Source of the DNA: Flavobacteriales bacterium
GTDB lineage: Bacteria > Bacteroidota > Bacteroidia > Flavobacteriales_F > PHOS-HE28
Length of the DNA stretch: 64,000 bases
Direction of reading: 5' to 3'
Assembly: GCA_016716605.1 (NCBI GenBank)
Contig: JADJWA010000001.1
Coordinates: forward strand, 2,146,001-2,210,000
Shown one piece after another: positions 18,172 to 25,559 of this stretch. The position numbers and the translations under genes are program-made. Position 1 is the first letter of the stretch. The number at the start of each line of letters is the position of its first letter. Under the pieces are notes generated by a model. It searched no databases. It saw only the letters and a program-made list of their open reading frames with translations, and was not told where the DNA came from.

Positions 18172-18807
18172 TCATGTGAAGAGCTCCTTCCTGCCGATCT
18201 TGCTGCAGATTGGGCATTTCCTTGGATCGTGCCCCTTGGCCGGGCAATGCTCGCGACCGAAGTAGATGATCCGCAGGTGCAGGTGGGCCCAATCCTCCTT
18301 GGGGAAGAGCTTCTTCAGGTCGGCCTCGGTCTGCGCCACGCTCCTGCCCGTGCTCAGGGTCCAGCGCCAGGCGAGGCGGTGTATGTGCGTATCCACCGGG
18401 AAGGCTGGCACGCCGAAGGCCTGCACCATCACCACGCTCGCCGTCTTGTGACCCACCGAGGGAAGCGCTTCGAGTGCGTCGAGCGTGTTTGGCACATGGC
18501 CATCGTGCTTTTCCAGGAGGATCTGGCTGAGCCCATGAATGCCCTTGGCCTTCGCCGGTGCCAATCCGCAGGGCCGGATTATGTCCTGGATCTGCTGCAC
18601 GCTGAGCCTCACCATCTGGTACGGTGTGCGGGCCTTGGCGAAGAGCAGCGGCGTGATCTCGTTCACCTTTTTGTCGGTGCATTGGGCACTCAGCACCACC
18701 GCGACGAGCAGCGTGTAAGGATCCTCGTGATCGAGCGGGATGGAGGTGCGCGGGTAGAGCTCTGCGAGCTTGCGCGAAACGAAGGCGGCTTTTTCCGGTC
18801 GGGTCAT
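18172..18807 (-). CDS. nth: endonuclease III
   Basis: Start chosen at ATG 18807 (MTRPEKAAF), giving 211 aa, the same length as E. coli Nth; an in-frame upstream extension to 18987 is low-complexity and unlikely. Base-excision repair glycosylase/AP lyase for oxidised pyrimidines. The helix-hairpin-helix LPSVGHKTASVV carries the catalytic Lys, and VDTHIHRLAWR the catalytic Asp. The C-terminal Fe-S site is unusual: only three Cys in C-x9-C-x2-C spacing (HCPAKGHDPRKCPICSK) and no fourth Cys, versus C-x6-C-x2-C-x5-C in the canonical enzyme. Confidence 0.93.
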   Translation of the reverse strand: MTRPEKAAFVSRKLAELYPRTSIPLDHEDPYTLLVAVVLSAQCTDKKVNEITPLLFAKARTPYQMVRLSVQQIQDIIRPCGLAPAKAKGIHGLSQILLEKHDGHVPNTLDALEALPSVGHKTASVVMVQAFGVPAFPVDTHIHRLAWRWTLSTGRSVAQTEADLKKLFPKEDWAHLHLRIIYFGREHCPAKGHDPRKCPICSKIGRKELFT

Positions 18808-18983
18808 GGTACCAGGTGATTTATTCGGCGCCGGCGCCCGGCGGCTGAAAGGCATGGCTCGGGATGCCGGTCCAGTTGCTGTAAGCGGGTGCCCTCGGCG
18901 CGAAGGTGCGTCGCATCGGCACTGTTTGCCCGCAACTGCGGATCTCACCCAGCCAACATGCGCTCTCCTCCGAATTCGGTGAG

Positions 18984-19127
18984 TCACGCATCATCGCTGC
19001 TGCGTCTCAGGCCGAAGGACGCGCTCGCATGGGCCGTCCCGTTCACCATCAGATCCACCACATGTTCGCCAGGGTAATGCTTGCGTGTGCTGAAGTCGAT
19101 GATGCGCTGGCGTTCGGAGATGTGCAT
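18984..19127 (-). pseudogene. possible remnant of a DNA alkylation repair (AlkC-like) C-terminus
   Basis: In the 626-bp gap between nth and the glycosyltransferase, one minus-strand frame reads 47 protein-like residues: MHISERQRIIDFSTRKHYPG followed by a segment with VVDLMVNG and ending at TGA 18984-18986. The STRKHYPGEH...VNG pattern recalls the C-terminal tail of AlkC-type DNA alkylation repair proteins. Upstream the frame is closed by a stop at about 19139, and no continuous frame carries the rest of such a protein, so if the match is real this is a decayed fragment. The rest of 18808-19433 holds nothing I can identify. Confidence 0.35.
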
Positions 19128-19433
19128 CCAGGCGGATCATGCGGCTCAAGGCCTGACCTTGTGGAAGGCGCCTGCTCAACGGCAGACCGATGCGTTTGCC
19201 ATGGGTGCCAGGATGAAGGCCGTTGCCGGTGCTCTGCAATTTGCCTTGGCGAATCCATCGCACGTGATCAACCGTGACTGTCTCGGCTCATGAGGTCGCT
19301 CCAAGTTCCGCTCGCGAATCGTAGACTTCCCCATTCAAGCGCACCGGCGCGATTCCACCGGTGATGGAGTGTGGCCTCTGTCATTGGCAGGGGCACAGGC
19401 GATGGGCCTCCTCCGGATCAATCGCAGCTTAGC

Positions 19434-20483
19434 TCATCCAAGCATGCTGCGGTACAGCTCAGTGTACTTTGCGATGCAGCGGTCCCAGGTGAATTGCGCC
19501 GCACGTACTGTTGAACGCTGCTCGGCTGCGATGCGGTCCTTGTGCCAATCCTTCAAACCGTGCCGGATCACTTCAGCCATATGGCCCGTTTCGAGCCGAT
19601 CGAAGTAGTAGCCGCAATCTCCGCCGATCTCGGGCAAGCACGTGCTGCGGCTCGCGAAGAAGGGCTTGCGGGCGATCATCGCTTCCACCAGTGGCATGCC
19701 GAATCCTTCCGCCGTGGAGGGGAAGAGCAACCCATCGCAATGCACGTACAACGCGCTGCGGACCTTGTCTTCCACAGGGCCGAGCACATGGATCCTGTCC
19801 CGCCAAGGCAATCGTGCGATGCGCGCTCGGAGCTCTTGGCCGAAGGCTGTGCGATCGTTGCCCGCGACCACCAGCTGATGATCGGGGAAATGCGCCATGA
19901 GCGGAAGCAGCGCGTGGATGTTCTTCTTCTCCTTGATCACGCCGATGGACAGGAAGTACGGACGTTCACCGATGGGGGCTGGCCTCGAAGCACGTGGATC
20001 CAACGGCATGTGAATTCCGTTGTGGATCACGGTCACCGCTTTGCCCTTCAGGTCCACATGCCGCGTCAATTCGCCGCGCGTGTATTCAGAGATCGTGGTC
20101 ACGGCATCCGATCGGTCAACGTCGCGTTGAAGTGCACGTAGGTATCGGACTGCCTTGGCGGGCGGCTTCTCGATCAGGAAATTGAGGTCGTGCACGGTCA
20201 GGATGCGCTTGGCTCCGCTTCCCGGCCGATGCGGTGAAAGCTGGTAGAGCGAATGCCAGAGTTGGTAGCACGGGCCCAGGTACGGGAACAGGCGCAGCAG
20301 AGGGCCATCGGTAAGGCGTGGCCTCAACCAATCCAAACCCTGGTCAAGCCCTTTCGGAACCAGGAAGGTGAAAGGCCCATCGGGCTCGCATGCCAGAATG
20401 GATCTGGCGAATTGCATCGAGAACTGCCCCAGCCCTGAGTTGGGGTCCTTGATCTTGTAAGTGTCTATGAGGATGCCGGGCAC
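19434..20483 (-). CDS. glycosyltransferase family 4-like protein
   Basis: 349 aa. GT-B fold retaining glycosyltransferase: N-terminal domain with the Gly-rich NSGLGQFSMQFARSIL segment and a TVHDLNFLI strand; C-terminal donor domain with SIGVIKEKKN, VVAGND, and the hallmark STAEGFGMPLVEAM (E-x7-E). It would move a sugar from a nucleotide donor onto a cell-envelope glycan or lipid. It stands alone, not in a polysaccharide cluster, so its acceptor is unknown. Downstream neighbour is the degenerate gap. Confidence 0.88.
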   Translation of the reverse strand: MPGILIDTYKIKDPNSGLGQFSMQFARSILACEPDGPFTFLVPKGLDQGLDWLRPRLTDGPLLRLFPYLGPCYQLWHSLYQLSPHRPGSGAKRILTVHDLNFLIEKPPAKAVRYLRALQRDVDRSDAVTTISEYTRGELTRHVDLKGKAVTVIHNGIHMPLDPRASRPAPIGERPYFLSIGVIKEKKNIHALLPLMAHFPDHQLVVAGNDRTAFGQELRARIARLPWRDRIHVLGPVEDKVRSALYVHCDGLLFPSTAEGFGMPLVEAMIARKPFFASRSTCLPEIGGDCGYYFDRLETGHMAEVIRHGLKDWHKDRIAAEQRSTVRAAQFTWDRCIAKYTELYRSMLG

Positions 20484-20696
20484 GCTAGGCCGCCGGTGGG
20501 GATCAGTGCTGGCGGGGGCGGTAAAGATGGGCGTGCGCCTCCCGTTGCCTGATCAAGAGGGGCCGTTCCTCCGTTGAATCACGGCACGAGCCAACCTGTC
20601 AGCCCGTGTTGTGCATCGTTAACAAGCGGTGCATGAAACCAACCGGACCTGTCGGCGTTCTCCAACTGGCACGGTACCTGCCGAGCCGCGAACATC

Positions 20697-21170
20697 ATGA
20701 ACATCCAAGACCCCGAAACCAACGTGCTGCGCACCCTGCTGGTCGATGCTCCTCCGGCGGCGGTATGGAAGGCACTGACCGATCCGAAATTGGCCCGCTT
20801 GTACATGGGCGCAATGCCGTGCTGCGAGCTGCACCCCGGAAAACCGCTGCAGTGGTTCGTCCGCGAAGAGAGCGGAGACCAGACCCTGGTGGCCAAGGGC
20901 ACCATCATGGCGGCGCAGCCCGGCGAGCGCCTGCGCTACACCACCTATAGCCCTTCGAGCAAATTGCCCGACGAGCCGGCCAGCCACACCACGGTTGACC
21001 TTCATCTGATCCCCGATGGCGACGGTACCCGCGTAGAGCTCTGGCAGGGTGATTTCGCGGGATTGCCCGATGCCGCCCGTCGTGCCCGCGAGGCCGGACG
21101 CAATTGGGTGGAGCACTTGGTGGGCCTGAAGCGGGTGTCGGAGGAGGTTTGGGAGGCCAAGGCAGCCTGA
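20697..21170 (+). CDS. SRPBCC (AHSA1-like) domain protein
   Basis: 157 aa. A helix-grip START-like fold: begins TLLVDAPPAAVWKALTDPKLA, continues with strands ending in RLRYTTYSPSS and THTTVDLHLIPDGDGT, and a final helix AGRNWVEHLVGLKRV. Related proteins bind hydrophobic ligands or act as small regulators/stress proteins; the specific ligand is unknown. Single gene convergent with the TPR gene, with a shared hairpin between. A TACCTGCC sequence at 20675-20682 is a weak promoter candidate. I see nothing else in 20484-20696. Confidence 0.82.
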   Translation: MNIQDPETNVLRTLLVDAPPAAVWKALTDPKLARLYMGAMPCCELHPGKPLQWFVREESGDQTLVAKGTIMAAQPGERLRYTTYSPSSKLPDEPASHTTVDLHLIPDGDGTRVELWQGDFAGLPDAARRAREAGRNWVEHLVGLKRVSEEVWEAKAA

Positions 21171-21182
21171 GCAGACAGTTTG

Positions 21183-21224
21183 AAGAAGAAGCGCCGGGAG
21201 CCATCGCTTCCGGCGTTTCTTCTT
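21183..21224. terminator. bidirectional hairpin between the SRPBCC and TPR genes
   Basis: AAGAAGAA and TTTCTTCTT flank an inner CGCCGG / CCGGCG stem, so the sequence ends in a T-rich run on both strands. It sits between convergent genes ending at 21170 and 21241. Confidence 0.75.
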
Positions 21225-21240
21225 GCGGATTACCGAGAGG

Positions 21241-22116
21241 TCAGAACTCGATCACAGACTTGCGCTGCTTGCGCGGCTTCTTCGGGATCTCCTCCGCATC
21301 CGTCATGCAATAGTTTCGCACCACGAATTGCGCATCCTTGTCGCCCATCTCAGCGCAGCGCCTGAAATCGGGGCACGCGGCGTTCTTGTCGCGTTTGGCG
21401 TAGTGGCAATCGGCACGGTAGAAGTAGGCGGTGCGCTTCTCGGGGTCATCGGAATCGATCACGCGGGTGAAAGTGGCGATTGCCTTGTCATACTGCTCGT
21501 TCTCGAATTGAAGCACGCCCAGGCTCATCCAGCCGCCGGGTATGTCCGGATTCAGCCGCATGGCTTCATCGAGGTCGGCGATGCCTGCTTCTTCCTTGAA
21601 TTGCTCGCCGCGCACCACGCCGCGCAGGAAGAGCGCTTCGGCATGCTCGGCCTTGAGCTTCACTGCACGCTCCAAGCTCTTCATCGCACCGTCGTTGTTG
21701 CGGCCCATGTAATCGGCGCACGCGCGGTTGTACCAGGCGTCCGCATCCTTAGGGTCGAGGTCGATGGCGCGATCGCAATCACGCACGGCTTCTTTCAGGT
21801 TGCCTTGCGTGATGTGAACGGCGGACCTGCTCACGAACAGCCGCGCATCATCGGGGTCCTGCTTCTCGGCTTTCGCGTAGTCCATCAGGGCGCCGTGGAA
21901 ATTGCGCATGCGCTGCTTGATGTCCCCCCGGAATTTGAGCCCGCCAGCGAGTTCGGCATCCTGCTTCAGCGCGCTATCCGCATGTGCCAGGGCGATGTCA
22001 AGTGAATCGATCGCATAGGCGGCGCGAGCGGCAGTGAGATGTTCCTCGGCGGTGCGTTGCGCAAGGAGCGGTGTGACCGATAGGAAGAGCAGGGGCAGGG
22101 TGCCGATGCGGATCAT
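21241..22116 (-). CDS. exported TPR-repeat protein
   Basis: 291 aa from ATG 22116; this start gives a signal peptide (MIRIGTLPLLFLSVTPLLAQ), whereas the longer frame adds a non-signal extension. TPR motifs run through residues ~20-250 (for example AIDSLDIALAHADSALKQD, AVRDCDRAIDLDPKDADAWY, SLERAVKLKAEHAEALFLRG, AIATFTRVIDSDDPEKRTAY). The C-terminus is Lys/Arg-rich (KKPRKQRKSVIEF) after a conserved ACPDFRRCAEMGDKDA segment common in Bacteroidota TPR proteins. Likely a periplasmic or envelope scaffold. Lies 50 bases downstream of the monooxygenase-like gene on the same strand. Confidence 0.88.
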   Translation of the reverse strand: MIRIGTLPLLFLSVTPLLAQRTAEEHLTAARAAYAIDSLDIALAHADSALKQDAELAGGLKFRGDIKQRMRNFHGALMDYAKAEKQDPDDARLFVSRSAVHITQGNLKEAVRDCDRAIDLDPKDADAWYNRACADYMGRNNDGAMKSLERAVKLKAEHAEALFLRGVVRGEQFKEEAGIADLDEAMRLNPDIPGGWMSLGVLQFENEQYDKAIATFTRVIDSDDPEKRTAYFYRADCHYAKRDKNAACPDFRRCAEMGDKDAQFVVRNYCMTDAEEIPKKPRKQRKSVIEF

Positions 22117-22166
22117 GCAGTGCGTTTGGTTCTGGGCCGGGCGAAGATCGTGCAAAAGCGAGGCCC

Positions 22167-22463
22167 TCAAGGAAGGTGCTCAACGCGGTCAACGGTCCAG
22201 GCCTCGGTGGGCGCGGAGAAGAGCGGCTTCACGGCGGGCCAGACTTCGCTGAAGACATCACTGCTGCGGTAGCGCTCCAGGTCATCCGGACTGTCCCAGT
22301 GGCTATAGGTGAAGAACACGTTTGGTGCAGCGGTGTCGCGCAGCAGCTCCAAATGCCGGCAGCCAGGGAAGGAACGGATGCGCGGCTTCCACGATTCGAA
22401 CAGCTCAAGGAATCGCTCGGTATTCGATGGTGCGAAGGTCATTTTCACGATGCGGATGATCAT
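22167..22463 (-). CDS. antibiotic biosynthesis monooxygenase (ABM)-like small protein
   Basis: 98 aa from ATG 22463 (MIIRIVKMTF). A single ferredoxin-like ABM domain: IIRIVKMTFAPSNTERFLEL, PGCRHLELLRD, NVFFTYSHWDSPDDLERYR and F(S)EVWPAVKPLF. Members include quinol monooxygenases and haem-degrading enzymes, but many have no known reaction. It sits 29 bases after menE on the same strand, so it is probably the last gene of the menaquinone operon; a role in quinone chemistry is tempting but only inferred. Confidence 0.82.
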   Translation of the reverse strand: MIIRIVKMTFAPSNTERFLELFESWKPRIRSFPGCRHLELLRDTAAPNVFFTYSHWDSPDDLERYRSSDVFSEVWPAVKPLFSAPTEAWTVDRVEHLP

Positions 22464-22492
22464 ACTGCTTTCGATTTCGCAGGTCCTATCGA

Positions 22493-23590
22493 CTACTGCG
22501 CGCGGATGACCTTCCCGCTCTCCGTCCTCGCGATGCGCCGCAGGGCCTGCACGCGCCGCGGCCATTCGTGCGGATGGAGAACGGCCATCAGCTTCTCCAT
22601 CACCTCGGGCAGCACTTCGTTCTGCGGCAATTCGGTTTCCAGCACAAGCATCAAGGCCTGGCCGAGCACGGGATCGGGGACGTGCGAGAAGTAATGCGGA
22701 TAGGGGATCACGCCAGCGGTCTTCGCTTCGAGCTGCTCGGGGAAGATCTTCTTGCCACCGCTGAGAATCACGTTGTCGATGCGTCCGAGCCAGCGGAAAT
22801 GCGTGTCATCGATCAGCTCCACCAGGTCATTGGTGACGTGCTGCTTGGTGGTGAGATGCGGCGTGTACACGACGAGGCAGCCGCGCGGGTCCCGGGCGAA
22901 GTGGCATTCGCCGAGCGCGGCGAAGTGGTCCTCAGGAGCTGGACCGTTCAGGCGGCGCAAGGCCACATGGGTCACGGTCTCGGTGCTGCCATAGCTCAGG
23001 AAGACCTGCACGCCGATCGTCCGGATGTCCTCCATCATTGCTTCGCTAACAGGGCCGCCGCCGAGCAGGATCATCTCGAACTGCCGTTCCACGCGGGCAC
23101 GATCCTCTTGGATGGCGCGGTGCAGCTGCAGAGGCACCATCGCTGCGAACTTGAAGCGGTCCTGCGCTTCCAGATTGCCCAGGACGCTGCCGCGCGGATC
23201 GATGAGGTGGATGTCGAGGCCCAGCGCGAAGGCCCGAACGAGCATCATCTTGCCAGCGACGAACTCGCACGGCAGGCAATGGAGCACGCGGTCGCCGGGC
23301 ATCAGGCCGAATGCGGCGCCGGTTAGCCGCGCGCTCATCACCAAATCGCGGCGGGGAATGGTGAAGCGCTTCGGCGGGCCGGTGGTTCCACTGGTGGCCG
23401 CGGGGAGTCCTCCGCGCCGCAGCACGAGGTGGAGCAAGGTGTAGAGCACATCGCGGTACCAGACTGTCCGGCGTTTCTCTCTCAGCTTGTCCACGATGCA
23501 GTAATAGTCGAAGCCCGTCAGGTTCGTGCCATCGACGGTGATGCGCTCGAAAGCCTTGGCGATGGGTGGATAGGACGTATGCGTGGCCAT
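22493..23590 (-). CDS. menE: o-succinylbenzoate-CoA ligase (short form)
   Basis: 365 aa from ATG 23590; the frame continues upstream but the TGATG overlap with the menC stop and the sequence both favour this start. AMP-binding adenylate-forming enzyme: Gly/Thr-rich P-loop ATSGTTGPPKRF, SYGSTETVTHVA (A5-like), RIDNVILSGGKKIFPEQLE and a C-terminal Lys (ESGKVIR). It activates o-succinylbenzoate to its CoA ester in menaquinone synthesis. It is shorter than E. coli MenE (~450 aa), mainly at the N-terminus, as is usual in Bacteroidota. Assignment rests also on the men operon. Confidence 0.92.
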   Translation of the reverse strand: MATHTSYPPIAKAFERITVDGTNLTGFDYYCIVDKLREKRRTVWYRDVLYTLLHLVLRRGGLPAATSGTTGPPKRFTIPRRDLVMSARLTGAAFGLMPGDRVLHCLPCEFVAGKMMLVRAFALGLDIHLIDPRGSVLGNLEAQDRFKFAAMVPLQLHRAIQEDRARVERQFEMILLGGGPVSEAMMEDIRTIGVQVFLSYGSTETVTHVALRRLNGPAPEDHFAALGECHFARDPRGCLVVYTPHLTTKQHVTNDLVELIDDTHFRWLGRIDNVILSGGKKIFPEQLEAKTAGVIPYPHYFSHVPDPVLGQALMLVLETELPQNEVLPEVMEKLMAVLHPHEWPRRVQALRRIARTESGKVIRAQ

Positions 23591-24642
23591 CAGTCGAGCA
23601 TCGATAGGTCCCAGGCCTCTTCTGGACGGTAGCGCAGGAGGCCTTTCTCCGCGAGCAGGGGTGAGGGGATGTTGTTCGTGTACACCTTGCCGGTGCCCAG
23701 GCCTTGCGCAGAGCTCACATTCAAGGTGGCCGTGAACTGCGCGATGGCGTTCAGGCCGATGCTGCTCTCGAGCGCAGAGGTGATCCACCAGCCGATGCCG
23801 CGCTGGTCCGCGAGCGTGATCCAATCGTTCGTGGAGTCCCACCCGCCCACGAGGCTGGGCTTGATCACGATGTGCTGCGGCTTCACATGGTCGAGCAGGT
23901 CCACCTTCGCGTCGTGCGTGTTCAGGCCGATGAGGTCCTCGTCGAGCGCGATCGGGACCGGTGTCGTGGCGCACAATTCCTCCATCACCTCGTAGAGCCC
24001 CGGAGGCACGGGTTGCTCAATGCTGTGGACCTGCAGTTCTGCTAAACGCTTCAGCACATCCGGTGCCTGCTGAGCGCTGAATGCGCCGTTCGCATCCACG
24101 CGCAGGGTGATTTCCTCCGCGCTGTGCTCTTTCCGGACGGCACGCAACAGCTCGAGCTCATCATCGATCCCGATTGCCCCGATCTTCATCTTCAGCGTGG
24201 TGAAGCCGCTCTCGATCTGCTCCTTGATGCGCTGCTTCATCGTGGCCTTATTGCCCATCCACACCAGGCCGTTGATGGGGATGCCCTGCTTGCCGAGCGT
24301 GAATGCCGAGGGGAAGAGCGTCTTGGTGCCGCCCGCTTGCAGGTCGCGCAGGCATTGCTCCACTGCGAACCGCACGCTCGGGACATCCACCAGGTCTCCG
24401 TTGAGACGCTCCTGCCAATCACTCGTGCGCTCACAGAGCTCAGTGAGCTTCAGTTTCACATCCGCAGGGAACTCCTTGCTATGGCCGGGGAACAGCGTGG
24501 CCTCACCGATGCCTTTCAGTTCCGGCGCCTCTTCATTCCATGCGATCAGGTACCAGACGGTGCGGGCATGGATGGGGCCTTTCGAGGTGCCGAGCTCAAA
24601 GCGCGGCTGCAGCGTGCGTTCGATCCAGCGCGCCTTGATCAT
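23590..24642 (-). CDS. menC: o-succinylbenzoate synthase
   Basis: 350 aa from ATG 24642, which overlaps the menA stop as ATGA; an in-frame extension to 24798 runs into menA and is rejected. Enolase-superfamily fold: KMKIG (catalytic Lys region), RVDANGAFS, IEQPV, ALDEDLIG and VIKPSLVGG carry the metal-binding Asp/Glu residues and second Lys. Dehydrates SHCHC to o-succinylbenzoate. The 1-base overlap with menE and 4-base overlap with menA suggest translational coupling. Confidence 0.93.
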   Translation of the reverse strand: MIKARWIERTLQPRFELGTSKGPIHARTVWYLIAWNEEAPELKGIGEATLFPGHSKEFPADVKLKLTELCERTSDWQERLNGDLVDVPSVRFAVEQCLRDLQAGGTKTLFPSAFTLGKQGIPINGLVWMGNKATMKQRIKEQIESGFTTLKMKIGAIGIDDELELLRAVRKEHSAEEITLRVDANGAFSAQQAPDVLKRLAELQVHSIEQPVPPGLYEVMEELCATTPVPIALDEDLIGLNTHDAKVDLLDHVKPQHIVIKPSLVGGWDSTNDWITLADQRGIGWWITSALESSIGLNAIAQFTATLNVSSAQGLGTGKVYTNNIPSPLLAEKGLLRYRPEEAWDLSMLD

Positions 24643-25559
24643 GCCACAAGGATAAGTCCGGCGCCGAAGGCGAGCGCCGTGAAGAAGGTGGTGAGCGCGA
24701 GCTTCTTCAACTGCGGGTCGAGCGAGGCGGGATCGTGCGCGCGCAGTACGCTGCGCAGGTGCGTGCCGAGTGCAGGCAGGGTGATCAACCAGCCCCATTG
24801 CGGCATGGCGCGGAAGGTGATGGCCGTGTATGCGATGAGGCAGAGAAGGCCGGTGGCGATGAGGATCCCGTGGTAGCCTTTTGCGTTATCGAAGCCTAGC
24901 CGCACGGCCATGGTGATCTTGCCGCTGGCCTTGTCGTTCTTGATGTCGCGCAGGTTGTTCACGTTGAGCACGCCTGTGCTGAAGCAGCCGAAGGCGATGG
25001 CGGGCAACAGGATCAGAGGTTCGATGCCGTGCGCATGCAGGTAGAAGGTCCCGCAGACGCCCACGATGCCGAAGAAGAGGAAGACGCTCACATCGCCCAG
25101 CCCAGCGTAGCCGTATGGATCCTTGCCGAAGGTGTATTTCACGGCCGCGCCGATGGCGACCAGGCCCAGCAGGAGGAAAACGAGCATCGTGGCAGAGAAG
25201 CCGAGCGCAGTGACGATGAGCGCGATGCCGCATGCGAATGCGAGCGCGCCACAGATGAGCATCGCGCGCTTCATCTGCGTCGGACTTATCGCGCCGCTCT
25301 GCACTGCGCGCTGCGGGCCGACGCGTTCTCCATTATCGGTGCCATGCTGGTGATCGCCGAGGTCGTTGGCCAGGTTGCTGAGGATCTGCAGGAGGATGGC
25401 CGTGAGAAGGGCCAGGGCGAACACGAATCCGGAGAACTGCCCCGGTCCGGTGCGATGATCGAGGTCGAAGGCCAATGCGCTCCCCACGATGATGCTGCTC
25501 ACCGCCAAGGGCAGCGTGCGCATGCGGAGGGCATGGAGCCAGTGCTTCAGGTCCGCCAT
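24639..25559 (-). CDS. menA: 1,4-dihydroxy-2-naphthoate polyprenyltransferase
   Basis: 306 aa. UbiA-family integral membrane prenyltransferase with about eight hydrophobic segments. Both Asp-rich motifs are seen: NDLGDHQHGTDN near residue 65 and NNLRDIKND near residue 200, which bind the Mg-diphosphate of the prenyl donor. It attaches the polyprenyl chain to DHNA, making demethylmenaquinone at the inner membrane. Its ATG directly follows the menD stop codon. Confidence 0.95.
   Translation of the reverse strand: MADLKHWLHALRMRTLPLAVSSIIVGSALAFDLDHRTGPGQFSGFVFALALLTAILLQILSNLANDLGDHQHGTDNGERVGPQRAVQSGAISPTQMKRAMLICGALAFACGIALIVTALGFSATMLVFLLLGLVAIGAAVKYTFGKDPYGYAGLGDVSVFLFFGIVGVCGTFYLHAHGIEPLILLPAIAFGCFSTGVLNVNNLRDIKNDKASGKITMAVRLGFDNAKGYHGILIATGLLCLIAYTAITFRAMPQWGWLITLPALGTHLRSVLRAHDPASLDPQLKKLALTTFFTALAFGAGLILVA

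Noticed and set aside
19081..19293. 70-codon plus-strand frame in the gap after nth
   Set aside because: It is not supported by any motif, and the opposite strand carries the more protein-like AlkC-like stretch.
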